This document shows positions 23,719 to 32,033 of a DNA stretch of 64,000 nt, piece after piece. The position numbers and the translations under genes were made by a program. Position 1 is the stretch's first letter, and the number at the start of each line of letters is the position of its first letter. Origin of the DNA: Pimelobacter simplex. Lineage in GTDB: Bacteria > Actinomycetota > Actinomycetes > Propionibacteriales > Nocardioidaceae. Under the pieces are notes generated by a model that saw only the letters and a list, made by a program, of their open reading frames with translations, had not been told where the DNA came from and made no database searches. The DNA lies in contig NZ_FOUK01000007.1 of the NCBI RefSeq assembly GCF_900114845.1, positions 1-64,000 on the forward strand. Direction: 5' to 3'.

Positions 23719-24237
23719 TCATCTGCCGCATGACCAGCCGAGGAGAAATCGACAGTTCATCTCCTCGTACCAATGCAGCTCGATCCGGTCGGCCCGGACC
23801 GTGACCGGGAGAACCCTCGCCAGATCGGCTTCGACCGACGCCACGGACACCTCCGGGCCGAGCCGGTCGAGGGTCAGATGGGGCACCGTGTCGGCGAATT
23901 CCCCCTCGTAGGGCGGGCACTGCGGGAAGGCGCGCCACAGTCGCGCGGTGAGCTCGGCGAAGGGTCCGGAGGGCTCGGGGACGGCGTGGACGATGCCGTC
24001 CGGGAACGCCGCGACCTCGGCGAGCCGGAAGTCGAAGGCCGGCGTGGTGCGGGCGATCTCGGCGACCCGGTCGAGGTCGGCGGCGCTCGGAGCGGCCAGG
24101 AAGGGCGCCAGGAGGGTGATGTGGGCGTGGGTGAAGGCCGGATCGCGAGACGTCCAGGCGGGGTCGTAGTGCTCCCAGCGGGCGCGGACGTACGGCTCGA
24201 GCGCCGCGACGGGAACCGCCAGCACGGAGTGGGCCAC
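23719..24237 (-). CDS. 2H phosphoesterase / 2'-5' RNA ligase-like protein
   Basis: A 172-residue protein with two H-x-[ST]-x motifs, HITLLAPF and HLTLDRLG, separated by about 80 residues, which define the 2H phosphoesterase fold. Such enzymes open or close 2',5' or cyclic phosphodiester bonds on RNA or small nucleotides. Substrate unknown. It is divergent from cobT; the short gap of 38 bases holds both promoters. Confidence 0.8.
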   Translation of the reverse strand: MAHSVLAVPVAALEPYVRARWEHYDPAWTSRDPAFTHAHITLLAPFLAAPSAADLDRVAEIARTTPAFDFRLAEVAAFPDGIVHAVPEPSGPFAELTARLWRAFPQCPPYEGEFADTVPHLTLDRLGPEVSVASVEADLARVLPVTVRADRIELHWYEEMNCRFLLGWSCGR

Positions 24238-24275
24238 GTCGGGAGGATAGGCGGAACCAGGCTAGGTTGCGGGGC

Positions 24276-25322
24276 ATGACTGCCGCCGCCGCTGCCGTGC
24301 CGCCGCCCGCTCCCGAGGTCCGTGCCCGTGCCGCCGAGCGCCTCGCCGGTCTCGCGACCCCGGCCGGCGCACTCGGGCGGCTCGGCGAGCTGGGCGTGTG
24401 GGTCAGCGCGACCCAGGGCACCTGCCCGCCCGCGCCGCTGGACGACGTCCGCCTGGTGATCTTCGCGGGCGACCACGGCGTCGCGCAGCACGGCGTGTCG
24501 GCCTATCCCCCGGCGATCACGCCGGCGATGGTCCGCACGTTCGTGCTCGGCAAGGCCGGCGTGTCGGCGCTGGCGGCGGCGCACGGCGTCCACGTGCGGG
24601 TGCTCGACCTCGGGGTGGACGACGACCTCGACGGCGTCCCCGCCGACGTCACGGCCCACAAGGTGCGGCGCAGCAGCGGCGCGATCCACCTCGAGGACGC
24701 GCTGAGCGCCGACGAGGCCGCCCGGGCCTTCGAGGTCGGCCGCACGGTGGCCCGCGAGGAGATCGCCGCGGGCGCTCAGCTCCTGCTCTCCGGCGACATG
24801 GGCATCGGCAACACCACGCCTGCCTCCGCGATGGTCGCGGCCGCGCTCGGCCTGCCCGCCGCCGAGGTGACCGGTCGCGGCACCGGGGTCGACGACGCGG
24901 CGCTGCGGCACAAGCAGGCGCTGGTCCAGCAGGCGCTCGACCGCGTCGGCGACCGGATCGCCGACCCGATGGACGCGCTCACCGCGCTCAGCAGCGCCGA
25001 CCTCGTCGCGACCGTCGGCTACCTCGTGCAGGCCGCCGAGAGCGGCGTCCCGGTGCTGCTCGACGGGCTGATGTCGGTCGCCTGCGCGCTCTACGCCGAG
25101 CAGCTCGCGCCCGGCGCGACCGCCTGGTTCGCCGCGGGCCACCGCTCGACCGAGCCCGCCCAGGCGCTGGCGCTCGACAAGCTGGGCCTGTCCCCCGTGC
25201 TCGACCTCGGCCTGCGCCTGGGCGAGGGCTCCGGCGCGGTCGCCGCCGTCCCGGTGCTCCGCTCGGCGGTCGCCCTGCTCCGCGACGTCGCGCTGCTGGC
25301 CGACCTGATGCCGCCCGAGTGA
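24276..25322 (+). CDS. cobT: Nicotinate-nucleotide:dimethylbenzimidazole phosphoribosyltransferase
   Basis: A 348-residue enzyme making alpha-ribazole phosphate from DMB, the lower ligand of B12. Diagnostic regions are IFAGDHGVAQHGVSAYP, GDMGIGNTTPASAM and LDGLMSVACALYAEQLAP, with the catalytic Glu in LGEGSGA near the end. Start ATG 24276 is preferred over TTG 24267. It overlaps cobS by 4 bases. No cobalamin riboswitch is visible upstream, unlike the other cob operons. BluB at 40431 supplies DMB. Confidence 0.95.
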   Translation: MTAAAAAVPPPAPEVRARAAERLAGLATPAGALGRLGELGVWVSATQGTCPPAPLDDVRLVIFAGDHGVAQHGVSAYPPAITPAMVRTFVLGKAGVSALAAAHGVHVRVLDLGVDDDLDGVPADVTAHKVRRSSGAIHLEDALSADEAARAFEVGRTVAREEIAAGAQLLLSGDMGIGNTTPASAMVAAALGLPAAEVTGRGTGVDDAALRHKQALVQQALDRVGDRIADPMDALTALSSADLVATVGYLVQAAESGVPVLLDGLMSVACALYAEQLAPGATAWFAAGHRSTEPAQALALDKLGLSPVLDLGLRLGEGSGAVAAVPVLRSAVALLRDVALLADLMPPE

Positions 25323-26098
25323 GCGGCGCCGTGAACGTCGCGGTCGTCGGCCGCAGCCTGCGGCTCTCGATCGGGATGCTGACCGCGCTGCGCGTGCCCA
25401 TCGTCCTCCGTGTGACGCCGGGGGTCGCGACCGGCGCGCTGCTGCTCGCGCCGCTGGCCGTGCTGCCCCTCGGCGTGCTCGTCGGCGTGGTGGTGTGGGC
25501 GGGCGGGCGGCTCGACCTGCCCGCGCTCGGCGTGGCGTTCGCCGCGCTCGCCGTCCTCGCGGTCGGCAGCCGGGCGCTCCACCTCGACGGGCTCTCCGAC
25601 GTCGCCGACGGCCTCACCTCCTCCTACGACCGCGAGCGCTCGCTCGCCGTCATGAAGAGCGGGACGGCGGGCCCGGCCGGCGTCGCCGCGCTCGTGCTCG
25701 TCCTGGGCGCGCAGGCCGCGGGGCTGATGTGGTTCGTCGGGCTCGGCGGCGAGGTCCGCTCGGCCGTCGTGGCCGGCGCCGCGGTGTGCGCATCGCGCGC
25801 GGCGCTCTGGATCACCGCGTGCTCGCTCGTGCCTCCGGCCCGCGAGGACGGCCTCGGTGTGACCTTCACCCGTCGGGTGCCGGTCACCGTCGCGGCGCTC
25901 GGCTGGATCGGCCTGGCCGCGCTCGCCGTCCTCGTCGACCCGGTCCGCGGCCCGGTGAGCGTCGCGGTCGCGGGTCTGGTCGTCGCCGCGCTCACCGCCC
26001 ACACGGTGCGCCGGTTCGGAGGCGTCACCGGCGACGTCTTCGGCGCCGGGATCGAGCTCGCGCTCGCCGTGCTGCTGCTCGGTCTCGCCGGCGCCTGA
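25319..26098 (+). CDS. cobS: Cobalamin-5'-phosphate synthase
   Basis: A 259-residue polytopic membrane enzyme joining GDP-cobinamide with alpha-ribazole (phosphate). The motif HLDGLSDVADGL, and SYDRERSLAVMKSG shortly after, are family signatures for metal and substrate binding. GTG 25319 overlaps the cobT stop. About six hydrophobic segments follow. It catalyses the last assembly step at the membrane. Confidence 0.93.
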   Translation: MSGAVNVAVVGRSLRLSIGMLTALRVPIVLRVTPGVATGALLLAPLAVLPLGVLVGVVVWAGGRLDLPALGVAFAALAVLAVGSRALHLDGLSDVADGLTSSYDRERSLAVMKSGTAGPAGVAALVLVLGAQAAGLMWFVGLGGEVRSAVVAGAAVCASRAALWITACSLVPPAREDGLGVTFTRRVPVTVAALGWIGLAALAVLVDPVRGPVSVAVAGLVVAALTAHTVRRFGGVTGDVFGAGIELALAVLLLGLAGA

Positions 26099-26113
26099 GC
26101 GGGGCGGCTCCGC

Positions 26114-26644
26114 CTAGAGCCGCAGCACCCGGCCGGCGACGACCAGGTGCACCTCGCCGCAGACCTCGGCGACGCGCTGGTTGACGGTGCCGAGCAGGTC
26201 GCGGAACAGCCGCGCCGAGCGGTGCTCCGGGACGACGCCGAGGCCGACCTCGTTGGTGACCAGGACGACGTGCCCCGAACCGGGTCCGCGCTCGGCGAGC
26301 GCGGCGACGACGTCCTCCAGCAGGCCGAGGACGTGGGTCTCGACCTCCTCGACGGGCGCCTCCCACAGGCCGGCGTCGTCGATCACGCCGGTCAGCCAGG
26401 TGCCGAGGCAGTCGACGAGGACCGGCGCGTCGCCGGCCGCGCGGAGCACCCCGGCGACGTCGCGGGTCTCGGCGGTGGTCCAGGACGCCGGGCGGCGGGC
26501 GCGGTGGGCCGCGATCCGGGCGGCCCAGTCGGCGTCGTCGTAGACGGGACCGGCGGCGACGTAGGTGACCTCCCCGTCGGCGACGAGGGACTCGGCGTGG
26601 CGGGACTTCCCGGAGCGGACCCCGCCGGTGACGAGGATCTTCAC
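26114..26644 (-). CDS. cobU: Adenosylcobinamide kinase / guanylyltransferase
   Basis: A 176-residue P-loop enzyme (CobU/CobP), with Walker A GGVRSGKS at residues 7-14 and the TNEVGLGVVPEHRSARLF region typical of the family. It phosphorylates adenosylcobinamide and then activates it with GTP for CobS. GTG 26644 overlaps the stop of the RNB gene by 4 bases, so it is co-translated with that unrelated gene and convergent with cobTS. Confidence 0.93.
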   Translation of the reverse strand: MKILVTGGVRSGKSRHAESLVADGEVTYVAAGPVYDDADWAARIAAHRARRPASWTTAETRDVAGVLRAAGDAPVLVDCLGTWLTGVIDDAGLWEAPVEEVETHVLGLLEDVVAALAERGPGSGHVVLVTNEVGLGVVPEHRSARLFRDLLGTVNQRVAEVCGEVHLVVAGRVLRL

Positions 26645-28089
26645 GACAGCGTGAACGCGACCTTGCGGGCCGCCACGTCGGCGCTGGCCAGGGTGACCCG
26701 GACGTCGTCGCCCAGCGGGAGCGCGGCGCCGCCGTCGGAGGTGACCGGCGCCTCGACGCCGATCTCGGCGAGCACGACGACGCCGGAGTCGGGATGGTCG
26801 TCGCGGACGCTCGTCACGACGGCGTCGAACGTCTCGCCCACCCGGTCGGCGAGCACGGCGGCCTCGACGAGGTCGAGCACCGCCCGCTCGTAGGAGCCGG
26901 CCCGGCGGGCCGAGTCCTGCAGCGTCTTGGGCAGTCCGGGCAGTGCGGCCAGCACCCAGTCGGGCACGGCGGTGCCCGCGCAGATCGCGAGGCAGACCTC
27001 GCCGGCGTAGCGGTCGCCGAGCCGGCGCAGCGGCGCGGTGACGTGGGCGTACTCGGCGGCGATCGCGGAGTGCCGGGTCTGCTCGGGCAGCTCGCCGTCG
27101 AAGACGGCGTACCCGCTGCCGCGCAGCAGCCGGGTGCACGCCACGACCATCGCCTGGTGCTCGGAGACGGCCGGGTCGAGCGAGCGCACGAAGCCCGGGT
27201 AGTCGAGGTCGTGGGGCCAGGAGATCCGCAGGCCTTTGGCCACCCGGCGCAGCCGGGCGACGTCGCGCGGGTCGGGCGGGGGCAGGGTGCGGAGGATGCC
27301 GACCTTCGCGCCGATCATGAGCTTCGCCGCCGCCATGCCGGTGAGCAGCGAGATCTGCGCGTTCCACTGCTCGACCGGGAGCTGCTCGCGGAACACCAGC
27401 CGCAGGCCGCCGTCGGACTCGTCGACCTCCTGCTCGGGCAGCGGCAGCGAGATGCCGCCGCGCGCGACCTCCTGCTGGTTCCGCAGCTCGCCGACCTCGC
27501 GCAGGAGGGTGATCACGTCGGGGGCCGAGCCGTCGTCGAGCGCCTTCTGCGCGTCGACGTACGACCAGCGGGCGGTGGAGCGGACCCGGGCCCGCTCGAC
27601 CCGGACCTCGGTGAGCGTGCCGGCGGCGTCGACGTCGAGCGTCCAGAGGAGTGCCGGGCGGACCTGGTCGGGCAACAGCGAGGCGGCGGCCTCGGAGAGC
27701 TCGGGCGGGTGGAGCGGGATGCGGGTGCCGGCGCCGTACAGCGTCTCGCCGCGGCGGTTGGCCTCGACGTCGACCGGGTCGCCGGGTCGGACGAAGGCGG
27801 CGACGTCGGCGATCGCGTAGTGGACGCGGAAGCCCTTGCCGCCGGGGCCGGAGCGCTCGATGTGGAGCGCCTGGTCGAGGTCCATCGAGCCCGCGGGGTC
27901 GATGGTGAGGAACGGGAGATCGGTGCGGTCGAGCTCCGGCAGGACGACGTCCGCCGCGGACCGCTCGGCCGCGGCGGTGACCTCGGCCGGGAAGTCTCCG
28001 GGCAGGTCCAGCTCCTTGGCGATCGCCTCGAGTCCCTGCTGCAGCTCGGGGGAGCTCGTCCTGACCCGGACCACGACGTTGCTCGGCAT
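26641..28089 (-). CDS. RNB-domain ribonuclease (RNase II/R-like)
   Basis: A 482-residue exoribonuclease-like protein from ATG 28089. The RNB catalytic signature is LTIDPAGSMDLDQALHIE (about residues 61-78) with the Asp cluster that binds Mg2+, and LHPPELSEAAASLLP follows. It lacks the N-terminal cold-shock domains and S1 domain of RNase R, as in the short actinobacterial form. It degrades RNA 3' to 5'. It is divergent from yaaA and leads into cobU. Confidence 0.88.
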   Translation of the reverse strand: MPSNVVVRVRTSSPELQQGLEAIAKELDLPGDFPAEVTAAAERSAADVVLPELDRTDLPFLTIDPAGSMDLDQALHIERSGPGGKGFRVHYAIADVAAFVRPGDPVDVEANRRGETLYGAGTRIPLHPPELSEAAASLLPDQVRPALLWTLDVDAAGTLTEVRVERARVRSTARWSYVDAQKALDDGSAPDVITLLREVGELRNQQEVARGGISLPLPEQEVDESDGGLRLVFREQLPVEQWNAQISLLTGMAAAKLMIGAKVGILRTLPPPDPRDVARLRRVAKGLRISWPHDLDYPGFVRSLDPAVSEHQAMVVACTRLLRGSGYAVFDGELPEQTRHSAIAAEYAHVTAPLRRLGDRYAGEVCLAICAGTAVPDWVLAALPGLPKTLQDSARRAGSYERAVLDLVEAAVLADRVGETFDAVVTSVRDDHPDSGVVVLAEIGVEAPVTSDGGAALPLGDDVRVTLASADVAARKVAFTLS

Positions 28090-28113
28090 GCCGGTGAGCC
28101 TATCCTTGCGGCC

Positions 28114-28893
28114 GTGCTGATCCTGCTGCCGCCGAGCGAGGGCAAGTCCGTGCCGACCCGCGGGGCGCCGCTCGACCTGTCCGGCCTGTCGCTCCCCGAG
28201 CTGACCGGCGCGCGCCAGCAGGTCCTCGACGCGCTGGTCTCGCTGTGCCGCGACGACCCGGCCAAGGCGGCCGAGGTGCTCGGCCTCTCGGCGGGACAGG
28301 CCGACCTCGTGCTGCGCAATGCCGACCTGCCGGACGCGCCGACCGCGCGCGCGGACCGGATCTACACCGGCGTCCTCTACGACGCCCTCGACGTCGCGAG
28401 CATGTCCTCGTCGGCCAAGCGGCGGGCGACCTCGCGGCTCGCGGTCGCCTCCAGCCTGTTCGGGATGGTCCGGCTCGGCGACCGCATCCCGTCGTACCGC
28501 CTCTCGGGGGACGCCTCGCTCCCCCACCTCGGGCCCGTCGCCGCGGTCTGGCGTGAGGCGCTGGGCCCGGTGATGACCGCGGCGCTCGGGCGCGGGCTGC
28601 TCGTCGACCTGCGCTCGGGCATGTACGCGAGCTTCTGGAGGCCCGGCCCCGAGCTCGCCCCGCGCGTGGCGACCGTGCGCGTCCTGCACGAGCACAACGG
28701 GACCCGCAAGGTGGTCAGCCACTTCAACAAGGCGACCAAGGGCCGGATCGTGCGTGCCCTGCTCGAGGACGGCGCCGACCCCCGCACCCCGAAGGCACTT
28801 GCCGAGACGCTCGGCCGGCTGGGGTGGGCGGTCGAGATGGGTGCGCCGGGCAAGGGCGGCACCCAGCTGGACGTCGTCGTCAGCGAGCTCTGA
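28114..28893 (+). CDS. yaaA: YaaA / UPF0246 peroxide-stress protein
   Basis: A 259-residue protein starting at GTG 28114. It opens LILLPPSEGKS, and later has IYTGVLYDALD, SSLFGMVRLGD and VSHFNKATKG, the landmarks of the YaaA family, DNA-binding proteins that limit iron-driven oxidative damage in E. coli. It is full length. An inverted repeat of the 65-bp family begins 9 bases after its stop. Confidence 0.9.
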   Translation: MLILLPPSEGKSVPTRGAPLDLSGLSLPELTGARQQVLDALVSLCRDDPAKAAEVLGLSAGQADLVLRNADLPDAPTARADRIYTGVLYDALDVASMSSSAKRRATSRLAVASSLFGMVRLGDRIPSYRLSGDASLPHLGPVAAVWREALGPVMTAALGRGLLVDLRSGMYASFWRPGPELAPRVATVRVLHEHNGTRKVVSHFNKATKGRIVRALLEDGADPRTPKALAETLGRLGWAVEMGAPGKGGTQLDVVVSEL

Positions 28894-28901
28894 CCGTGCC
28901 A

Positions 28902-28968
28902 CCCGTCGTACCGGACAAAATGGTTGTGATTTGGCGGTTTTCACGACCATTTTGTCCGGTACGACGGG
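28902..28968 (+). repeat. 65-bp palindromic element, copy 1
   Basis: Arms 28902-28924 and 28946-28968 form a perfect 23-bp stem around a 21-base loop; both arms contain GTACCGGACAAAATGG or its complement. It lies between yaaA and the AbiEi-like gene. Related copies are at 30035 and 55773. With such a long stem it could also act as a terminator for yaaA. Confidence 0.85.
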
Positions 28969-29018
28969 CCTGTGGAGAGGCTGACGCACGGATCCTGTGA
29001 TCGGCGGATGCTCTCCGC

Positions 29019-30152
29019 ATGGAGCTCCACCTCAGCCGGCCGGGCGTCGTCGTACCGGCGCGTGTCGACCCTGACGGCAAGACCGGCCCGACCCGCGGGC
29101 AGATCCGTGGGCCGTCCTGGACCAGGGTGGCGCCCGGGCTGTACCGGCCGGACGGCGTGGCCGACACCGTGGCCCAGCGGATCGTCGAGGCGGTCGCCGC
29201 GCTTCCCGACGGCGGCGCGGCCACGGGCTGGGCGGCCCTCCACTGGCTCGGCGCCCGCTGGTTCGACGGTGTGGACGGCGACGGCGCTCCGCTGCCCGTC
29301 CCGGTCGCCGTCGGTGACCAGCACGTCCGGCGCCGGCGCCGGGGCGTCGTCGTCTCGGAGGACTGGCTACTGCCCGGCGACGTCACCGTCGTCGACGGTC
29401 TGCCCATCACCATCCCGGTCCGGTCGGTGACCTACGCGGCGCGGGTCGCGAACGGCGAGATCGAAGCACTCCGGGCGATCGAGATGGCGGCGTACGACGA
29501 CCTCGTCAGCCTCGCCGAGCTGCGGGACTACACCGCTCGGCTGATCAGCCGCCCCGGCAAGGTCCGGCTCCAGCGGGCGCTCGACGTCGCGGAGGAGAAT
29601 GCGTGGTCGCCGATGGAGGTCGTCATGCGGCGCTTCTGGCAGGAGCGCCGGGCGCGGCCGTTGATGTGCAACGCGCCGGTGTTCGACCTGACCGGCCGGC
29701 ATCTCTTCACGCCCGACCTGCTCGACGTCCGGGCGGGGGTCGCCGGCGAGTACGACGGACGCGTGCACGAAGAGGGTCGGCGACGCAGCCGGGACCTCGA
29801 GCGCGAGGAGCTGGCGCGCCGCCTGGGCATCGAGGTCGTCGTCATGATGGCGGGCCGGGGTGAGCAGCAGCGGTTCGAGCGCCGTCTCGACAGCGCGTAC
29901 GAGCGACAGCGGGCCCGTCACGGTGACGGCCCGCGGCGCTGGACCGTCAGGCAACCACCGGGGTGGGTCGACACCTCGACCGTCGATCAGCGACGAGCGC
30001 TCAGCCTGGCCGACCGCGAACGCTGGCTGGCCCACCGTCGTACCGGACAGAATGGTCGTGAAATCGCCTGGTCCACGACCATTTTGTCCGGTACGACGGT
30101 CACCAGCGGCCGGTGTCGCGGAGGGTCCGGCGGCCGGGCGCGAGCGCGTTGA
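29019..30152 (+). CDS. AbiEi-like regulator/antitoxin with DUF559-like C-terminal region
   Basis: A 377-residue protein. The N-terminal 90 residues resemble the winged-helix part of type IV AbiEi antitoxins, and GEYDGRVHEEGRRRSRDLEREE near residue 250 resembles the DUF559/Vsr-like nuclease core (Asp followed by Glu/Arg pattern). Such fused proteins are frequent orphans in Nocardioides-type genomes. The gene is flanked by palindromic copies 1 and 2, and its last 35 codons run through copy 2 and into the 3' end of the RNase H gene, so the original C terminus was probably replaced. No cognate AbiEii toxin is next to it. Confidence 0.6.
   Translation: MELHLSRPGVVVPARVDPDGKTGPTRGQIRGPSWTRVAPGLYRPDGVADTVAQRIVEAVAALPDGGAATGWAALHWLGARWFDGVDGDGAPLPVPVAVGDQHVRRRRRGVVVSEDWLLPGDVTVVDGLPITIPVRSVTYAARVANGEIEALRAIEMAAYDDLVSLAELRDYTARLISRPGKVRLQRALDVAEENAWSPMEVVMRRFWQERRARPLMCNAPVFDLTGRHLFTPDLLDVRAGVAGEYDGRVHEEGRRRSRDLEREELARRLGIEVVVMMAGRGEQQRFERRLDSAYERQRARHGDGPRRWTVRQPPGWVDTSTVDQRRALSLADRERWLAHRRTGQNGREIAWSTTILSGTTVTSGRCRGGSGGRARAR
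30035..30099 (+). repeat. 65-bp palindromic element, copy 2
   Basis: Arms 30035-30060 and 30074-30099 pair over 26 bp with one G-U-type mismatch and a 13-base loop. It ends one base before the stop codon of the convergent RNase H gene and is translated as the tail of the AbiEi-like gene. Confidence 0.85.
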
Positions 30153-31290
30153 AGAACCTCATCGAGCCCTTCTGCTCCCCCGTGCGCGGGTCGGCGTAGA
30201 ACGCCAGCACCGAGACGGCGGCCGGGGCGAGCTCCATGCGGAAGAGCGTCTCGAGCGGGGCGTCGAGGGCGTGCGCGACGAGGGTCTTGATCGGCGTCAC
30301 GTGGCTGACCAGGACGACGGTCCGGCCGGCGTGCTCGGTGAGCAGGCGGTCGAGGCCGGCCAGGACGCGCTCGCGGACGGCGACGAACGACTCGCCGCCC
30401 GGGGGTGCGGAGGCCATGTCGGCGAACCAGGCGTCGAGGCGGGCGCGGTCGCGCTCGGCGACCTCGGTGAAGGTGAGGCCGTCCCACTCGCCGAACTCCA
30501 TCTCGGCGAAGCCGGGCTCCTCGGCGACGGGGAGGCCGAGCTCGGCGGCGATGATGTCGGCCGTCTCGCGGGTACGACGAACGGGCGAGGCCACGACCAC
30601 GTCGATGCTCTCGCGCAGCTCGGTGAGCCAGGCCGCGACCTCGGCGGCCTGGGCGCGGCCCTCGTCGGACAGCGACGGGTTGTCGCCGCCGAGTCCTCCG
30701 GAGAACCGGCGGCCGGTGGTGTGGGGGGTGACGCCGTGGCGGACCAGGACGATGGTGGTCGGCTGGCCGGGCCCGGTCGAGGGCGAGGACGCCTCTTCGG
30801 CCGCGGACTCCGGCTCGTCGGGGATGCCGTCGCCGGGCACGCTGCTCCCGGGGCTGTCGGCCACCGTGACGCCCTCGCGGACGCCGTCGAGCGCCTCGTT
30901 GGCGAGCCGGTCGGCGTGGGAGTTCTCGGCCCGCGGCACCCAGGTGTACGTCGTCCCGGCGGGCGCGATCGCCGCCGCCTCGGCCGCGAGGGTGCGCATG
31001 TCGGCGTGCTTGATCTTCCAGCGCCCGGACATCTGCTCGACGACGAGCTTCGAGTCCATGCGCACCTCGACGGACGCGCCCGGCGCGTGGTCGACGGCGA
31101 GCTGCAGGCCGGCGACGAGGCCGCAGTACTCGGCGACGTTGTTGGTAGCGATGCCGAGCGTGCGGGCGTCCTCGGCGATGACCGCACCGGTCGCGGCGTC
31201 GCGCAGGACGGCGCCGTAGGCGGCCGGACCGGGGTTGCCGCGGGACCCGCCGTCGGCCTCGACGACCACCCGGCGGGGCGCGGCGGCCAC
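30100..31290 (-). CDS. Bifunctional RNase H / acid phosphatase
   Basis: A 396-residue fusion from GTG 31290. The N-terminal RNase HI domain (residues 7-135) shows DGGSRGNPGPAAYG, NVAEYCGL and RMDSKLVVEQMSG, with the metal-binding Asp/Glu set. The C-terminal half is a phosphoglycerate-mutase-like phosphatase starting LVRHGVTPHTTG with the catalytic His. It matches Rv2228c of mycobacteria, where the phosphatase domain acts on alpha-ribazole phosphate in B12 assembly, fitting the cob neighbourhood. It overlaps the zinc-ribbon gene by 1 base. Confidence 0.92.
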   Translation of the reverse strand: MAAAPRRVVVEADGGSRGNPGPAAYGAVLRDAATGAVIAEDARTLGIATNNVAEYCGLVAGLQLAVDHAPGASVEVRMDSKLVVEQMSGRWKIKHADMRTLAAEAAAIAPAGTTYTWVPRAENSHADRLANEALDGVREGVTVADSPGSSVPGDGIPDEPESAAEEASSPSTGPGQPTTIVLVRHGVTPHTTGRRFSGGLGGDNPSLSDEGRAQAAEVAAWLTELRESIDVVVASPVRRTRETADIIAAELGLPVAEEPGFAEMEFGEWDGLTFTEVAERDRARLDAWFADMASAPPGGESFVAVRERVLAGLDRLLTEHAGRTVVLVSHVTPIKTLVAHALDAPLETLFRMELAPAAVSVLAFYADPRTGEQKGSMRFFNALAPGRRTLRDTGRW

Positions 31291-32033
31291 TAGATGCCGC
31301 TCTCGGGCGTGCGGACCAGGATCCGCTGGCACTCCTCGTGGCGCAGCACGACGTCGGCAGGCGTCGCCCGGATGTCGGAGAGCTCGCCGGCGTCGAGGCT
31401 CAGCTGGCAGCCGCCGCACTGGCGGGCGCGCAGCGCGCCGACCGCGACGCCGCCCTTGCTGGCGCGGAGCTTCTCGTAGAGCGCGACGAGGTCGGCGGGG
31501 AGCTCGGCCACGATCGCGGCCCGGCCGGCGGAGACGGACGCGATCTCGGCGTCGATCACGGCGGTCTTCTCGTCGCGGGCGGTGGTGAGCACGCCGAGGC
31601 GGGCGTCGAGGTCGTCGATGGCGGCGGTGAGCTCGGCGAAGCCGGACTGGGCCTCCTCGAGCTGCTCCATCACCTCGAGCTCCTCGTCCTCGAGCGTGGA
31701 GATGCGGCGCTCGAGGGACGCGAGCTCGTGCTGCATCCGCTCGAGGTCCTTGGGGTTGCTGATCGCGCCGGAGTCCATCCGGTCGCGGTCGCGGGTGCGG
31801 CGCGCCTTGACCTGCTCGACGTCGGCGTCGGCCTTGGCCTGGGCCGCGGCGAGGTCGTCGACGACGATCCGCTGGTCGCGCAGTCGCCCGTCGACGTCGG
31901 CCCGCTTGCCGAGGAGGTCCTTGATCTCCGCGGCCTCCGCGGGGTTGCTGCGCTGGTGGCGCAGCTGGTCGACCTGGGAGTCGAGCGCCTGCAGGTCGAG
32001 CAGGCGGAGCTGGGCTGCGGGATCGGCGTTCAC
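31290..32033 (-). CDS. Coiled-coil C4 zinc-ribbon protein
   Basis: A 247-residue protein from GTG 32033, a long antiparallel coiled coil (residues 10-180) followed by a zinc ribbon (CGGCQL and CQRI with an intervening loop). It corresponds to Rv2229c-type proteins (CT398-like) next to RNase H in actinobacteria; role unknown, perhaps in RNA or secretion complexes. It overlaps the Nif3 gene by 4 bases. Confidence 0.88.
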   Translation of the reverse strand: MNADPAAQLRLLDLQALDSQVDQLRHQRSNPAEAAEIKDLLGKRADVDGRLRDQRIVVDDLAAAQAKADADVEQVKARRTRDRDRMDSGAISNPKDLERMQHELASLERRISTLEDEELEVMEQLEEAQSGFAELTAAIDDLDARLGVLTTARDEKTAVIDAEIASVSAGRAAIVAELPADLVALYEKLRASKGGVAVGALRARQCGGCQLSLDAGELSDIRATPADVVLRHEECQRILVRTPESGI

